From an uncultured bacterium (GTDB taxonomy: Bacteria > Cyanobacteriota > Vampirovibrionia > Gastranaerophilales > Gastranaerophilaceae): a stretch of DNA of 42,731 bases. Within the stretch, counting starts at the first letter, position 1, and each line of letters starts with the position of its first letter. Of the stretch, positions 1 through 7,866 are shown in pieces. The DNA lies in NCBI GenBank assembly GCA_902801985.1, contig CADCKD010000016.1, positions 1 through 42,731 on the forward strand, read 5' to 3'. The notes below the pieces were generated by a model. It worked only from the letters and a program-made list of their open reading frames with translations. It was not told the origin of the DNA and ran no database searches. A program made the translations under genes and the position numbers.

Positions 1-258
1 TATATTTCTATATTCATATAATTGTTTATCTGTAAATTCATTGATAGAAATTAAACTTGCAATATCTTCAGTGACAGACTGAAGCAGTGGAACATTGCAA
101 ACACCTAAAGCCTTTAATTTTAGAATATAATAAGAAGAATGCTCAATAAAAAGCATTATCAACTCCTGCAAAGCGGATAATATTGGAGAAGTCGAACAAA
201 TCCCGCGGGATGTACATTCATTAACATCTCGGCTATTTTTTATTGGTTCACTGTACAT
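1..258 (-). CDS. Unknown protein, C-terminal part cut by window edge
   Basis: An open frame runs from an ATG at 258 (minus) off the left end of the window without a stop, giving about 86 residues. The start lies 6 bases past the stop of the glutaredoxin gene on the same strand, so the two are probably co-transcribed and translationally coupled. The visible protein begins MYSEPIKNSRDVNECTSRG and has a Cys-containing motif ECTSRGICS near residues 14-22, followed by a hydrophobic, probably helical stretch and another Cys. I do not recognise the family. The cysteines next to a glutaredoxin could hint at metal or redox chemistry, but that is only a guess. Confidence 0.6.
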   Translation of the reverse strand, partial: MYSEPIKNSRDVNECTSRGICSTSPILSALQELIMLFIEHSSYYILKLKALGVCNVPLLQSVTEDIASLISINEFTDKQLYEYRNI

Positions 259-264
259 AGTTAT

Positions 265-501
265 TTATACCTGATATAACTCTTTCAAATATTTGATAAT
301 ATCCTCAGATTCATACATTTTTGTATCATCCATAGGATTATACAGAAAAGGGACCTGTTCTTTACCGCCAATAGTAAGCAGCCTTAATATATTATCTTCA
401 TTATTTATGTCAATTTTATTGTATTTTATACCATTGTCACTCGCAAAATCCATAACTTTTTTACAATACGGACAAGTATCACTTAGAAATAAATCAATCA
501 T
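265..501 (-). CDS. Glutaredoxin-like thiol-disulfide oxidoreductase
   Basis: This is a small thioredoxin-fold protein of 78 residues, the usual size of a minimal glutaredoxin. The active-site CPYC motif is at residues 9-12 (SDTCPYCKKV), and the VPFLYN segment carries the cis-proline typical of the fold. It would act in the cytoplasm on glutathione-mixed or protein disulfides. The frame is open upstream to 540, but the ATG at 501 is chosen because AAGGAG lies 7 bases upstream and the glutaredoxin fold begins there (MIDLFLSD). It is followed after 6 bases by the truncated gene at 1-258. The family is clear; the substrate is not. Confidence 0.88.
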   Translation of the reverse strand: MIDLFLSDTCPYCKKVMDFASDNGIKYNKIDINNEDNILRLLTIGGKEQVPFLYNPMDDTKMYESEDIIKYLKELYQV

Positions 502-544
502 TATAAACTCCTTTTCATACGAAATTATAATAATTCCCATAATA

Positions 545-550
545 TATAAT
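545..550 (+). promoter_or_regulatory. Possible -10 box for wecB
   Basis: A TATAAT hexamer lies about 75 bases upstream of the wecB start, in the divergent gap with the glutaredoxin gene. No good -35 element is visible and the region is very AT-rich, so this is weak. Confidence 0.25.
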
Positions 551-625
551 AATCAACATTTGGGCAATACATACTCCTATTCTGTTTACTTGAAAGAATT
601 TAATTTTTATAATAAACTTTAGACC

Positions 626-1762
626 ATGGAAAAGAAAAATATATTATTTATTTTTGGTACAAGACCTGAGGTTATAAAACTAGCCCCACTTATAATAGAA
701 CTAAAAAAGTATCCGCAATATAACGTTATTATTTGCAATACAGAGCAGCAAAAAGAATTATCAAATCAGACATTATGCTATTTTAACCTTAAGGCAGATA
801 TAAATCTAGACTGCATGAGGGAGAACCAAACACTTGCTGATATTCAATCACGGATAATAAGTTCTCTAGAGCATGAAGTATTTTCGAAATACAATATCGA
901 TGCAACAATAGTACAAGGAGATACTATGACTGTTCTTTGCGGTGCTTTAACCAGCTTCTACCGTAAAATACCTGTGTTTCATGTTGAGGCCGGTTTAAGA
1001 TCATACGACATTTTTGAACCATTTCCAGAGGAAGTTATGAGGCAAATGACTTCTCGCGTTACAGATTTAAATTTCGCGCCGACAGAAAAGAACAAACAAG
1101 CGCTTCTCAAAGAAGGGATAGATGAAAATAAAATTTTTGTCACCGGAAACACCGTCATTGACGCATTATTTTGCTTAAGTGAACAAACAATGAATACATC
1201 TAAAAAATTTTATGAAACTAAAAATATTGAAATCAATGATAAATTAGTTTTAATTACCGTTCACCGCAGAGAAAATCACGGAGAAAGAATTGATCATATA
1301 CTTGATGCTATTGAATATTTAGTAAAAGAATACAAAGACCATCAATTTATACTTCCCGTGCACCCAAATCCAAATGTAAGAGGGAAAGTATATAATAAAC
1401 TTGATAAATATACAAATGTATCACTGTTAGAGCCTTTAGACTACCCTAATTTGGTATATTTAATGAAGAATGCAAAACTTATTCTGACTGACTCAGGAGG
1501 AATACAAGAAGAAGCTCCAAGCTTTGGCTGTCCGACATTTGTAATGAGATATGAAACAGAGCGACAAGAAGGTATTGATGCAGGTGTTTCTGTGCTGGTC
1601 GGGGCAGATTATGACAAAATAATTTCAAAATCAGAAGAAATTCTTAATCAAAATAAAGAACAAACACGTTTAAAAGCCCAAAACCCGTACGGGAAAGGTG
1701 ACTCTGCTAAAATAATTGAAAAGATTATAAGTAATTATTTTGATAATAAAAAAGCAAGTTAG
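626..1762 (+). CDS. wecB: UDP-N-acetylglucosamine 2-epimerase (non-hydrolysing)
   Basis: Interconverts UDP-GlcNAc and UDP-ManNAc in the cytoplasm, supplying ManNAc-type sugars for surface polysaccharide. At 378 aa it has the normal family length. Visible family motifs are GTRPEVIK (11-18), QGDT (97-100), HVEAGLR (119-125), HRREN (213-217) and DSGGIQEEAP (289-298), all nucleotide-sugar or catalytic segments of the GT-B-like fold. There is no convincing Shine-Dalgarno before the ATG, although no better in-frame start exists. It stands alone on the plus strand, divergent from the glutaredoxin gene and convergent with the membrane-protein gene ending at 1820, sharing a hairpin with it. nanE at the far end of the window also handles ManNAc derivatives. 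Confidence 0.93.
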   Translation: MEKKNILFIFGTRPEVIKLAPLIIELKKYPQYNVIICNTEQQKELSNQTLCYFNLKADINLDCMRENQTLADIQSRIISSLEHEVFSKYNIDATIVQGDTMTVLCGALTSFYRKIPVFHVEAGLRSYDIFEPFPEEVMRQMTSRVTDLNFAPTEKNKQALLKEGIDENKIFVTGNTVIDALFCLSEQTMNTSKKFYETKNIEINDKLVLITVHRRENHGERIDHILDAIEYLVKEYKDHQFILPVHPNPNVRGKVYNKLDKYTNVSLLEPLDYPNLVYLMKNAKLILTDSGGIQEEAPSFGCPTFVMRYETERQEGIDAGVSVLVGADYDKIISKSEEILNQNKEQTRLKAQNPYGKGDSAKIIEKIISNYFDNKKAS

Positions 1763-1773
1763 AGAACTTGCTT
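1752..1773. terminator. Bidirectional hairpin terminator overlapping the wecB stop
   Basis: A perfect 9-bp stem (AAGCAAGTT / AACTTGCTT) closes a 4-base AGAG loop. Read on the minus strand it is followed by TTTTTTATT, so it should end transcription of the gene at 1820-2467. On the plus strand the T-tract is poor. The stem overlaps the stop codon of wecB. Confidence 0.75.
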
Positions 1774-1819
1774 GTATAAAATGTTTTAGGGATATATTAA
1801 AAAATTTTTGAGGTAAAAC

Positions 1820-2467
1820 TTATCTTATAGATGACATTAAACGTTCATCAATTTTTCTGTCAATCTTTTTCATCATCGATTTCATTCTCAAAGATTTGTT
1901 CATATTGTTATACTCATTTTGAGCCATTTGTTTTCTGTAAGCCCGATACATGGCAATTTCGCGATCTTTGATATCTTTTTTAATAAGAATTCTATCTTCA
2001 GATTCAGAAATACGCTTCGATGCAACAAAAATTACACCAAATATACCGAATACAAACGCTACCCAAAGAACTTTATCCAGAGGGAATTTTTCCCCAACAA
2101 TTGAAGATACACCATCTGAAGTTTGGAGTATAATTGACGAAGCTGCGATATTCTCAGCCGTAATGTACACACGTAACTTATTTGACGATAAATGCTCAAC
2201 AACTAAACTTTCAATATCATTTGATCCTTTATATATTGCATTTACTGTATCAGATGATGTTACACCATTCAATTCTAAAATCAACTCATTTGACTTTGCA
2301 TGTTTTTTGGTAACAGATGTAACGCTATCAGTGTTCAGAATAACATTATAAGATGTATTATTTTTTTCTAAAGTAATTGTATGCAAAAAATTAGCTTTCG
2401 CATCTACACTCTGACTTGTAAAAGCAAGCAAAATAAAGAATCCGAATAATAAAAATATTCTTTTCAT
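1820..2467 (-). CDS. Exported single-pass membrane protein with AMIN-like domain
   Basis: A 215-residue protein. Residues 1-24 form a signal peptide (MKRIFLLFGFFILLAFTSQS, then VDAKA). About 100 residues follow that look like a beta-rich AMIN-type domain, with spaced hydrophobic strands such as NELILELNGV and SSNKLRVYI. A transmembrane helix comes next (about 134-151, VLWVAFVFGIFGVIFVASK), then a strongly basic cytoplasmic tail rich in Arg, Lys and Met. In known families AMIN domains bind cell-wall or outer-membrane components. Here the assignment rests on pattern only. The start is supported by GGGAGG upstream. The gene has its own terminator on each side and no obvious operon partner. Confidence 0.6.
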   Translation of the reverse strand: MKRIFLLFGFFILLAFTSQSVDAKANFLHTITLEKNNTSYNVILNTDSVTSVTKKHAKSNELILELNGVTSSDTVNAIYKGSNDIESLVVEHLSSNKLRVYITAENIAASSIILQTSDGVSSIVGEKFPLDKVLWVAFVFGIFGVIFVASKRISESEDRILIKKDIKDREIAMYRAYRKQMAQNEYNNMNKSLRMKSMMKKIDRKIDERLMSSIR

Positions 2468-2562
2468 TTTTATGCCTCCCTAATCACATTTTAATAATAT
2501 AATTTGTTATTTAAAAGGACATCAATCCATGGGTTTAAATATTTGTAAATAACATGATTGAA

Positions 2563-2591
2563 AAAGACCGGTATAAAAAATACCGGTCTTT
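2563..2591. terminator. Hairpin terminator downstream of gltX
   Basis: A perfect 12-bp stem (AAAGACCGGTAT / ATACCGGTCTTT) closes an A5 loop. On the minus strand it is followed by a T-tract, separating gltX from the membrane-protein gene at 1820-2467. Confidence 0.85.
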
Positions 2592-2617
2592 TATATTTTT
2601 AATATAATTAACAAGCA

Positions 2618-4093
2618 TTATACAGCCTGTTTAATTGCTTTTTGTGCACGATATAAACTTGTTTCTTTACCAAGAATAACAAGAATACCACACATATCAG
2701 CACCGCATGTTCTTCCTGTAACAGCAGCTCTGACAGCCCACATAGTAACTTTTGGTTTAATCCCCTTTGTTTCTTTCCAATATGCTCTAAATTCAGCAAG
2801 TTTTTCTTCAAGATTTTCATAATCCCAATCCCAATCCTGAGCTTTAGAAACAAAATCGGCCAAAACTTCTTGTGCTGTATCAGTATCAAGAGTTTTTTCT
2901 TGAGCTTCTGGCTCTATATAAACATCTTTACCAAAGAAATACGGAACAGCATCTGTTATATCAGATAATAGAGTTAATGGTTCTCTTGTTATTTCGACCA
3001 TACGAGTATATTGTTCATCTGTTAACTCATTTAACGGATATTTTGTTAAATATGGTTTCAACATTTCTTTCAATGTTTCAATAGGCAACATTTTAATATA
3101 GTGACTATTCATCCATTTTAATTTGTCATACTCAAATATAGAGTTAGATGAAGAAATTTCACCAATTCTAAAATCTTGCGCTATTTGATCAACAGTTTTA
3201 ATTTCTTCGCCATCAGACGGAGACCATCCGAGTAAAGCTACAAAATTTATTAAAGCATCAGTTAAATAACCTTCTTTAACAAAGTCAGAAACGGCAGTTG
3301 CACCATGACGTTTTGATAATTTACTTCTGTCAGGAGCCAAAATCATGCCTAAATGACCAAATCTCGGGACTTCAAATCCTAATGCTTCAAATATCAAAAT
3401 TTGTTTATACGTATTAGAAATATGATCTTCGCCTCTAATAACGTGTGAAATTTTCATCAATGCATCATCTATAACAACCGCATAGTTGTATGTTGGAGCA
3501 CCGTTAGATTTCATTATTACGAAATCGCCGATTAAATTTGTATCTACATGTAATTTACCTTTTACTAAATCATCAAATTCCAATATCGAAGAATTATGAA
3601 AGGCAGCTTGAGCTTTTGCAACATTAAATCTTATCGCAGGTTTTCTACCTTCTGCACGTAATTTTGCTTTTTCTTCTTCTGTTAAATGTTCACATTTTTT
3701 AGAATAAACATAAGCTCTTTTAGCTTCTGTTGCTTCTTGTTTTTCTTGTTCTAATTCTTCAGGAGTGCAATAACATTCATACGCAAACCCTGAATCTAAT
3801 AACTTTTGAACATATTTAGGATATATATCAAATCTCTCAGACTGAGTATAAGGACCATAAGGACCTCCAACATCAGGACCTTCGTCCCAATTCAATCCAA
3901 GAGCTTTTAAACTGTCAAAAATATTATCGATATATTCTTGGCTCGTTCTTTCAGCATCTGTATCTTCAATTCTTAAAATGAATTTCCCGCCATTTTTCTT
4001 TGCAAATAAATAATTAAATAAAGCCGTTCTTGCAGTACCAATATGAAGGTTTCCGCTTGGGGACGGCGCAATTCTAACTCTTACTTCTGACAT
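2618..4093 (-). CDS. gltX: Glutamyl-tRNA synthetase
   Basis: Class I aminoacyl-tRNA synthetase charging tRNA-Glu in the cytoplasm; 491 aa, standard length. The ATP-binding HIGH motif appears as HIGT (17-20, after APSPSGNL), and the KMSKS loop as KLSKRHGA in the first half of the protein. The C-terminal half matches the helical anticodon-binding domain, with the TGRTCGADM segment near the end. The ATG at 4093 is preceded by AAGAAGG. Whether the enzyme is discriminating, or also charges tRNA-Gln for amidotransferase repair, cannot be told from this window. It is divergent from the PLD-fold gene and followed by a clear terminator. Confidence 0.96.
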   Translation of the reverse strand: MSEVRVRIAPSPSGNLHIGTARTALFNYLFAKKNGGKFILRIEDTDAERTSQEYIDNIFDSLKALGLNWDEGPDVGGPYGPYTQSERFDIYPKYVQKLLDSGFAYECYCTPEELEQEKQEATEAKRAYVYSKKCEHLTEEEKAKLRAEGRKPAIRFNVAKAQAAFHNSSILEFDDLVKGKLHVDTNLIGDFVIMKSNGAPTYNYAVVIDDALMKISHVIRGEDHISNTYKQILIFEALGFEVPRFGHLGMILAPDRSKLSKRHGATAVSDFVKEGYLTDALINFVALLGWSPSDGEEIKTVDQIAQDFRIGEISSSNSIFEYDKLKWMNSHYIKMLPIETLKEMLKPYLTKYPLNELTDEQYTRMVEITREPLTLLSDITDAVPYFFGKDVYIEPEAQEKTLDTDTAQEVLADFVSKAQDWDWDYENLEEKLAEFRAYWKETKGIKPKVTMWAVRAAVTGRTCGADMCGILVILGKETSLYRAQKAIKQAV

Positions 4094-4192
4094 ATTTTGC
4101 CTTCTTTCTTTAACTCAATATATTAGTATGTTCACAATATCACAACAGCATTCTCATTTCAAGCTAAATAAAGATAAAAAGGAGTTTTATAA

Positions 4193-4210
4193 ATGATTAG
4201 TTTATTATAA
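4193..4210 (+). other. Five-codon leader ORF with strong RBS
   Basis: ATG ATT AGT TTA TTA TAA is preceded by AAGGAG 8 bases upstream. It ends 9 bases before the ATG of the PLD-fold gene and is in the same frame as it, so the TAA alone separates the two. The downstream ATG at 4220 has no Shine-Dalgarno of its own. This could set translation by reinitiation, or mark an N-terminal nonsense change. Confidence 0.4.
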
Positions 4211-4219
4211 AATTGAAAT

Positions 4220-6037
4220 ATGAAAAAAATTATTACAATATTCTTTTTAATACTCTCATTAATTATTTTTGGGATATTTCTTAAAATTAATTACGGGTCA
4301 AATGAAGTTATAGAAGTTATCTCCCCGACTAAATTGGTTGTTGACCTGAATAATAATAAAATAGCAGACAACAATGAGATAATATGTGTTGCAAATATTG
4401 AAAGCTTTAGCAAGGATTATAGCGAGGAATTTTATAAAAAATACAAAAAAGAACTTGGTCTTACAAATATAGATTTTATTAACCTTGGCTATCTTGCAGA
4501 TGAATATGCAAAGAAAATACTACTAAATAAACGAATTCACATAAATAAAACCGGTAAAACAACAAGTGAATGTTACTATGCAACAATTAAAATCGGGAAT
4601 GTAAAATACAAAAAATTATTAGAAAATAGTGGTTTTGCAATATTTGACGGTAAAATTTCAAATAAACAAAAATTTAAAGAAAAACTGGAAATATCTAAAA
4701 AACTTAATTTAGTTATATTCAATCATAAATCCAATATTTACCATAAACTTGACTGCAAATACGGAAAAGCTGCACACGATAAAGTTCTTTTACCTATTAA
4801 TCAGATTCCAAAAGACGCAAAACCTTGTAACTTTTGTATAAATAATAAACCGTACAAAAAGTCCTCGCATAAGCACAACAAACAACAAAACATTTCATAC
4901 TCAGAATTTAATGTTAATGATATTCCCCCTTTAAAAATAACTACTTCAGGAATTGAACTGTTCTTAATGGATTTTGCGCACAAATTAAAACCTGATAAAA
5001 ATTGTTCATCTCAAGCGTGTCAAGCAGTTTTGGAAAACATAAATTCAGCAAAAGATTCCATCGATATTGCGATTTACGGATATGAAGGGATTCCTGTTAT
5101 AACAAAATCTTTAGTTAATGCGAAAAATAGAGGAGTAAAAATTCGATTTGTTTATGATGAAGCTTCAAAACCTGAAAACACATACTATAAAGCCAATAAT
5201 ATCATTTGTGAATTAGCAGACAAATGTACAAGCGACGCGCACGTAAAAGAAGTTGAGCACTTGATGCACAACAAGTTCATCATAATAGACAAAGCAAAAG
5301 TCCTGACAGGATCAATGAATTACTCAAAAACAGGAACAAGCGGATATGATGCTAACGATTTGATTGTAATTTCTTCTGAAGATATCGCAAATCTATACGA
5401 AGAAGAATTTGAACAAATGATTAATGGTTATTTTCACAACTCAAAACAAAAACTAAATCTTAAGCGAATATTTTCAGTCGATGAAACTCAAATCGAAGTA
5501 TTTTTCTCTCCAAAAGACAGAACCGCATCAAGAATATCCGAACTTATAAAGCAAGCAAAAGAATATATTTACATCCCAACTTTCTTGATTACTCAAAATG
5601 ATATTACAAAAGAACTTATAAATGCACATAATAAAGGAGTAGACATAAGAATAGTAATGGATGCAAACAGCACATCAACCTTGCACACAAAATATAACAA
5701 TCTAAGAAATACAGGGATCAAATTAAAATTTGAGAATTATGCAGGAAAAATGCACACAAAAACTATGATTATTGATGATAAATATCTTATAATGGGTTCT
5801 ATGAATTTTTCACACAGCGGTAATAAATATAATGATGAAAACACACTTATAATATACAATCCCATAATTGCAAATGCATACAAAGAATATTTTAAATATT
5901 TATGGACAATAATTCCTGATAAATATCTTAAATTCAATCCTCCTGCAGAAAGCAAAGAATCTATCGGTTCATGCACAGATGGAGTTGACAACAATTTTAA
6001 CGGGAAAATTGATTTAGAAGAAAAACTTTGTCAGTAA
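4220..6037 (+). CDS. Membrane-anchored phospholipase-D-fold protein with two HKD motifs
   Basis: A 605-residue composite protein. Residues 1-23 are a signal anchor. Residues 28-145 resemble a degenerate thermonuclease (SNase-like) domain that begins with an EF-hand-like loop, DLNNNKIADNNE (42-53). A short Cys/His module follows (H174, C179, then PCNFC at 202-206), like the metal or DNA-repair-fold modules sometimes found in secreted nucleases. Two PLD half-domains come next: HNKFIIID with H350, K352 and D357, then HTKTMIID with H512, K514 and D519, each followed by GSMN. The C-terminus ends in DGVDNNFNGKID between two Cys (585-604), a probable calcium loop. The pair of HKD motifs fits a nuclease or phosphatidyl-transferase; a cardiolipin synthase is less likely given the extra modules. 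It probably acts outside the cytoplasmic membrane. Confidence 0.75.
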   Translation: MKKIITIFFLILSLIIFGIFLKINYGSNEVIEVISPTKLVVDLNNNKIADNNEIICVANIESFSKDYSEEFYKKYKKELGLTNIDFINLGYLADEYAKKILLNKRIHINKTGKTTSECYYATIKIGNVKYKKLLENSGFAIFDGKISNKQKFKEKLEISKKLNLVIFNHKSNIYHKLDCKYGKAAHDKVLLPINQIPKDAKPCNFCINNKPYKKSSHKHNKQQNISYSEFNVNDIPPLKITTSGIELFLMDFAHKLKPDKNCSSQACQAVLENINSAKDSIDIAIYGYEGIPVITKSLVNAKNRGVKIRFVYDEASKPENTYYKANNIICELADKCTSDAHVKEVEHLMHNKFIIIDKAKVLTGSMNYSKTGTSGYDANDLIVISSEDIANLYEEEFEQMINGYFHNSKQKLNLKRIFSVDETQIEVFFSPKDRTASRISELIKQAKEYIYIPTFLITQNDITKELINAHNKGVDIRIVMDANSTSTLHTKYNNLRNTGIKLKFENYAGKMHTKTMIIDDKYLIMGSMNFSHSGNKYNDENTLIIYNPIIANAYKEYFKYLWTIIPDKYLKFNPPAESKESIGSCTDGVDNNFNGKIDLEEKLCQ

Positions 6038-6047
6038 ATAGAAATTT

Positions 6048-7775
6048 TTACATGCGCTCAGGCGCAGAAACTGCAATAATTCCAAGAGCATTTGCAAGAA
6101 CAGTCTTAAACGCATATACCAGTGACAATCTTGCTTTAGTCATTTCTTTATCTTCAGTTATAACTCTGGTTGAATTGTAGAATGAATGAAACTCTGCAGC
6201 TAAATCCTGAACATAACGACAAATTGTATACACCTGTCTATCTCTGGCAGAAGTAACAATCAAATGTTTAAATTCTTCGAGCTTTAATATTAGCTTTCTT
6301 GCTTCTTTAAGAGTTAATTTTAATATATTTTTATCGTAAGACTCAATAAGACTATTAAATTCAGAAGCAGAAATTACAGGAGCAATTTGTTTTCCGTTTT
6401 CGGTGTCAATACGAGGTTCGGTTGCATTTCGAATTATTGAACAAGCTCTTGCATGTGCATATTGAACATAAAATACAGGGTTTTCATCCGTAGACTTTTT
6501 AGCAAGTTCAATATCAAAATCTAAAGTCGTATCAATATTTCTCATAGTCATCCAGAAACGGGTAGCATCAACACCAACTTCATCAACCAAATCCTCTAAA
6601 GTAACCATGTTTTTACGCTTACCCATGCGAACTTCATTCCCGTCAATTACAAGATTTACAAGCTGTCCTAACAAGACTTCTAATTTCTCAGGATCATAGC
6701 CTAATGCTTCTAAAGAAGCTTTTACTCTTGCAATATAACCGTGATGGTCAGCGCCCCAAATATCAATCATCCTATCAAAACCGCGTTCCAATTTATCCGC
6801 GTGATATGCGATATCCGCTGTTAAATATGTATTAGACCCATCAACTTTTTTAATAACACGGTCCTGATCATCACCATAATCAGAAGATTTAAACCATGTC
6901 GCACCGTCTTTTTCATAAATTTTGCCGGACTGAGTTAACTTATCAACATAATATTTAACTTTCCCTGAATTATGCAGGGTAAGTTCAGAATAAAAATTAT
7001 CAAACTTTACTTTTAATTTATCTAACAAATCTCTTTGAACTTTTTCTTCATATTCTTTTGCAAAGTCACAATATACGGCTAAATCAGTCTTATCGACATC
7101 TTCAAGCTTCATATTGAACTTTTCAATGAAAGCCCTTGCAACAGGAATTAAATAATCACCGGGATAATAATTTTTTCTTTCCTCTTCGTCAGTCGGGAAA
7201 TCAACATTTTCGCCTAATTCCTGTTTTACCCTTATAATCAGGGATCTACCAAGTTTTTGAATTTGAGAGCCTGCATCATTAATATAAAATTCTTGATAAA
7301 CATCATGCCCATAAAATTTCAATAAATTTGCAAGAGCACTGCCCATCGCAGCCCATCTTCCATGACCTATGTGAAAAGGTCCTGTCGGATTTGCTGAAAT
7401 ATATTCAAGGATTATTTTTTCTGTTTCAACATTCTCAGGGCGTCCAAAATTTTCACCCTTTGCAATAATTTCGCTAACCAAATTTAATAAAAGTGATTCC
7501 CCAGCTTTAAAATTTATAAAACCACCAACAACAGAATACTCATTATCTTCTTTATCGACAAAATCAACAATTGCATTCGCTATCATAGGAGGGGCAATTT
7601 TTGCGTTGCGTGCAAGTGAAGAAACATTTATAGCAAAATCTCCGAAATCGGGATTTTTTGGTTTCTCTACAATTAGAGAACCTTTTGTATATTCGCTCAT
7701 TTGACCTAATTTTTGTTCCTTAACAGCTTTAAGTAAGCCATCTTCTACTTTATTTAAAAAATAATCTCTTAACAT
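6048..7775 (-). CDS. argS: Arginyl-tRNA synthetase
   Basis: Class I synthetase charging tRNA-Arg; 575 aa, typical length. The HIGH signature is seen in the segment SANPTGPFHIGHGRWAAMG, about a quarter of the way in, with the N-terminal Add-1 tRNA D-loop-binding domain before it. MGKRKN stands in the KMSKS position, and the C-terminal helical anticodon domain ends in the characteristic AxxVLxxALGIIAVSAPERM. The frame is open to an ATG at 7787, but the ATG at 7775 is preferred because GAGGAAT lies just upstream of it and it begins MLRDYF. It converges on the PLD-fold gene with only a 10-base gap. A terminator lies just upstream, so argS has its own promoter. Confidence 0.95.
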   Translation of the reverse strand: MLRDYFLNKVEDGLLKAVKEQKLGQMSEYTKGSLIVEKPKNPDFGDFAINVSSLARNAKIAPPMIANAIVDFVDKEDNEYSVVGGFINFKAGESLLLNLVSEIIAKGENFGRPENVETEKIILEYISANPTGPFHIGHGRWAAMGSALANLLKFYGHDVYQEFYINDAGSQIQKLGRSLIIRVKQELGENVDFPTDEEERKNYYPGDYLIPVARAFIEKFNMKLEDVDKTDLAVYCDFAKEYEEKVQRDLLDKLKVKFDNFYSELTLHNSGKVKYYVDKLTQSGKIYEKDGATWFKSSDYGDDQDRVIKKVDGSNTYLTADIAYHADKLERGFDRMIDIWGADHHGYIARVKASLEALGYDPEKLEVLLGQLVNLVIDGNEVRMGKRKNMVTLEDLVDEVGVDATRFWMTMRNIDTTLDFDIELAKKSTDENPVFYVQYAHARACSIIRNATEPRIDTENGKQIAPVISASEFNSLIESYDKNILKLTLKEARKLILKLEEFKHLIVTSARDRQVYTICRYVQDLAAEFHSFYNSTRVITEDKEMTKARLSLVYAFKTVLANALGIIAVSAPERM

Positions 7776-7814
7776 AATATTCCTCATAACTATCTAAAAG
7801 GATTATACAACAAA

Positions 7815-7844
7815 CAAAAGACAGTATAAAAATACTGTCTTTTG
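7815..7844. terminator. Hairpin terminator of the phosphohexomutase gene
   Basis: A perfect 13-bp stem (CAAAAGACAGTAT / ATACTGTCTTTTG) closes an A4 loop between the two minus-strand genes. It separates the phosphohexomutase gene from argS. Confidence 0.85.
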
Positions 7845-7866
7845 CTTGTAAATATATTATAACAAG

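Noticed and set aside
293..622. 109-residue plus-strand frame opposite glutaredoxin
   Set aside because: It lies antisense to a gene with a CPYC motif and good RBS, and has no recognisable features of its own.
2608..2889. 93-residue minus-strand frame inside gltX
   Set aside because: An out-of-frame shadow of gltX with no start signal.
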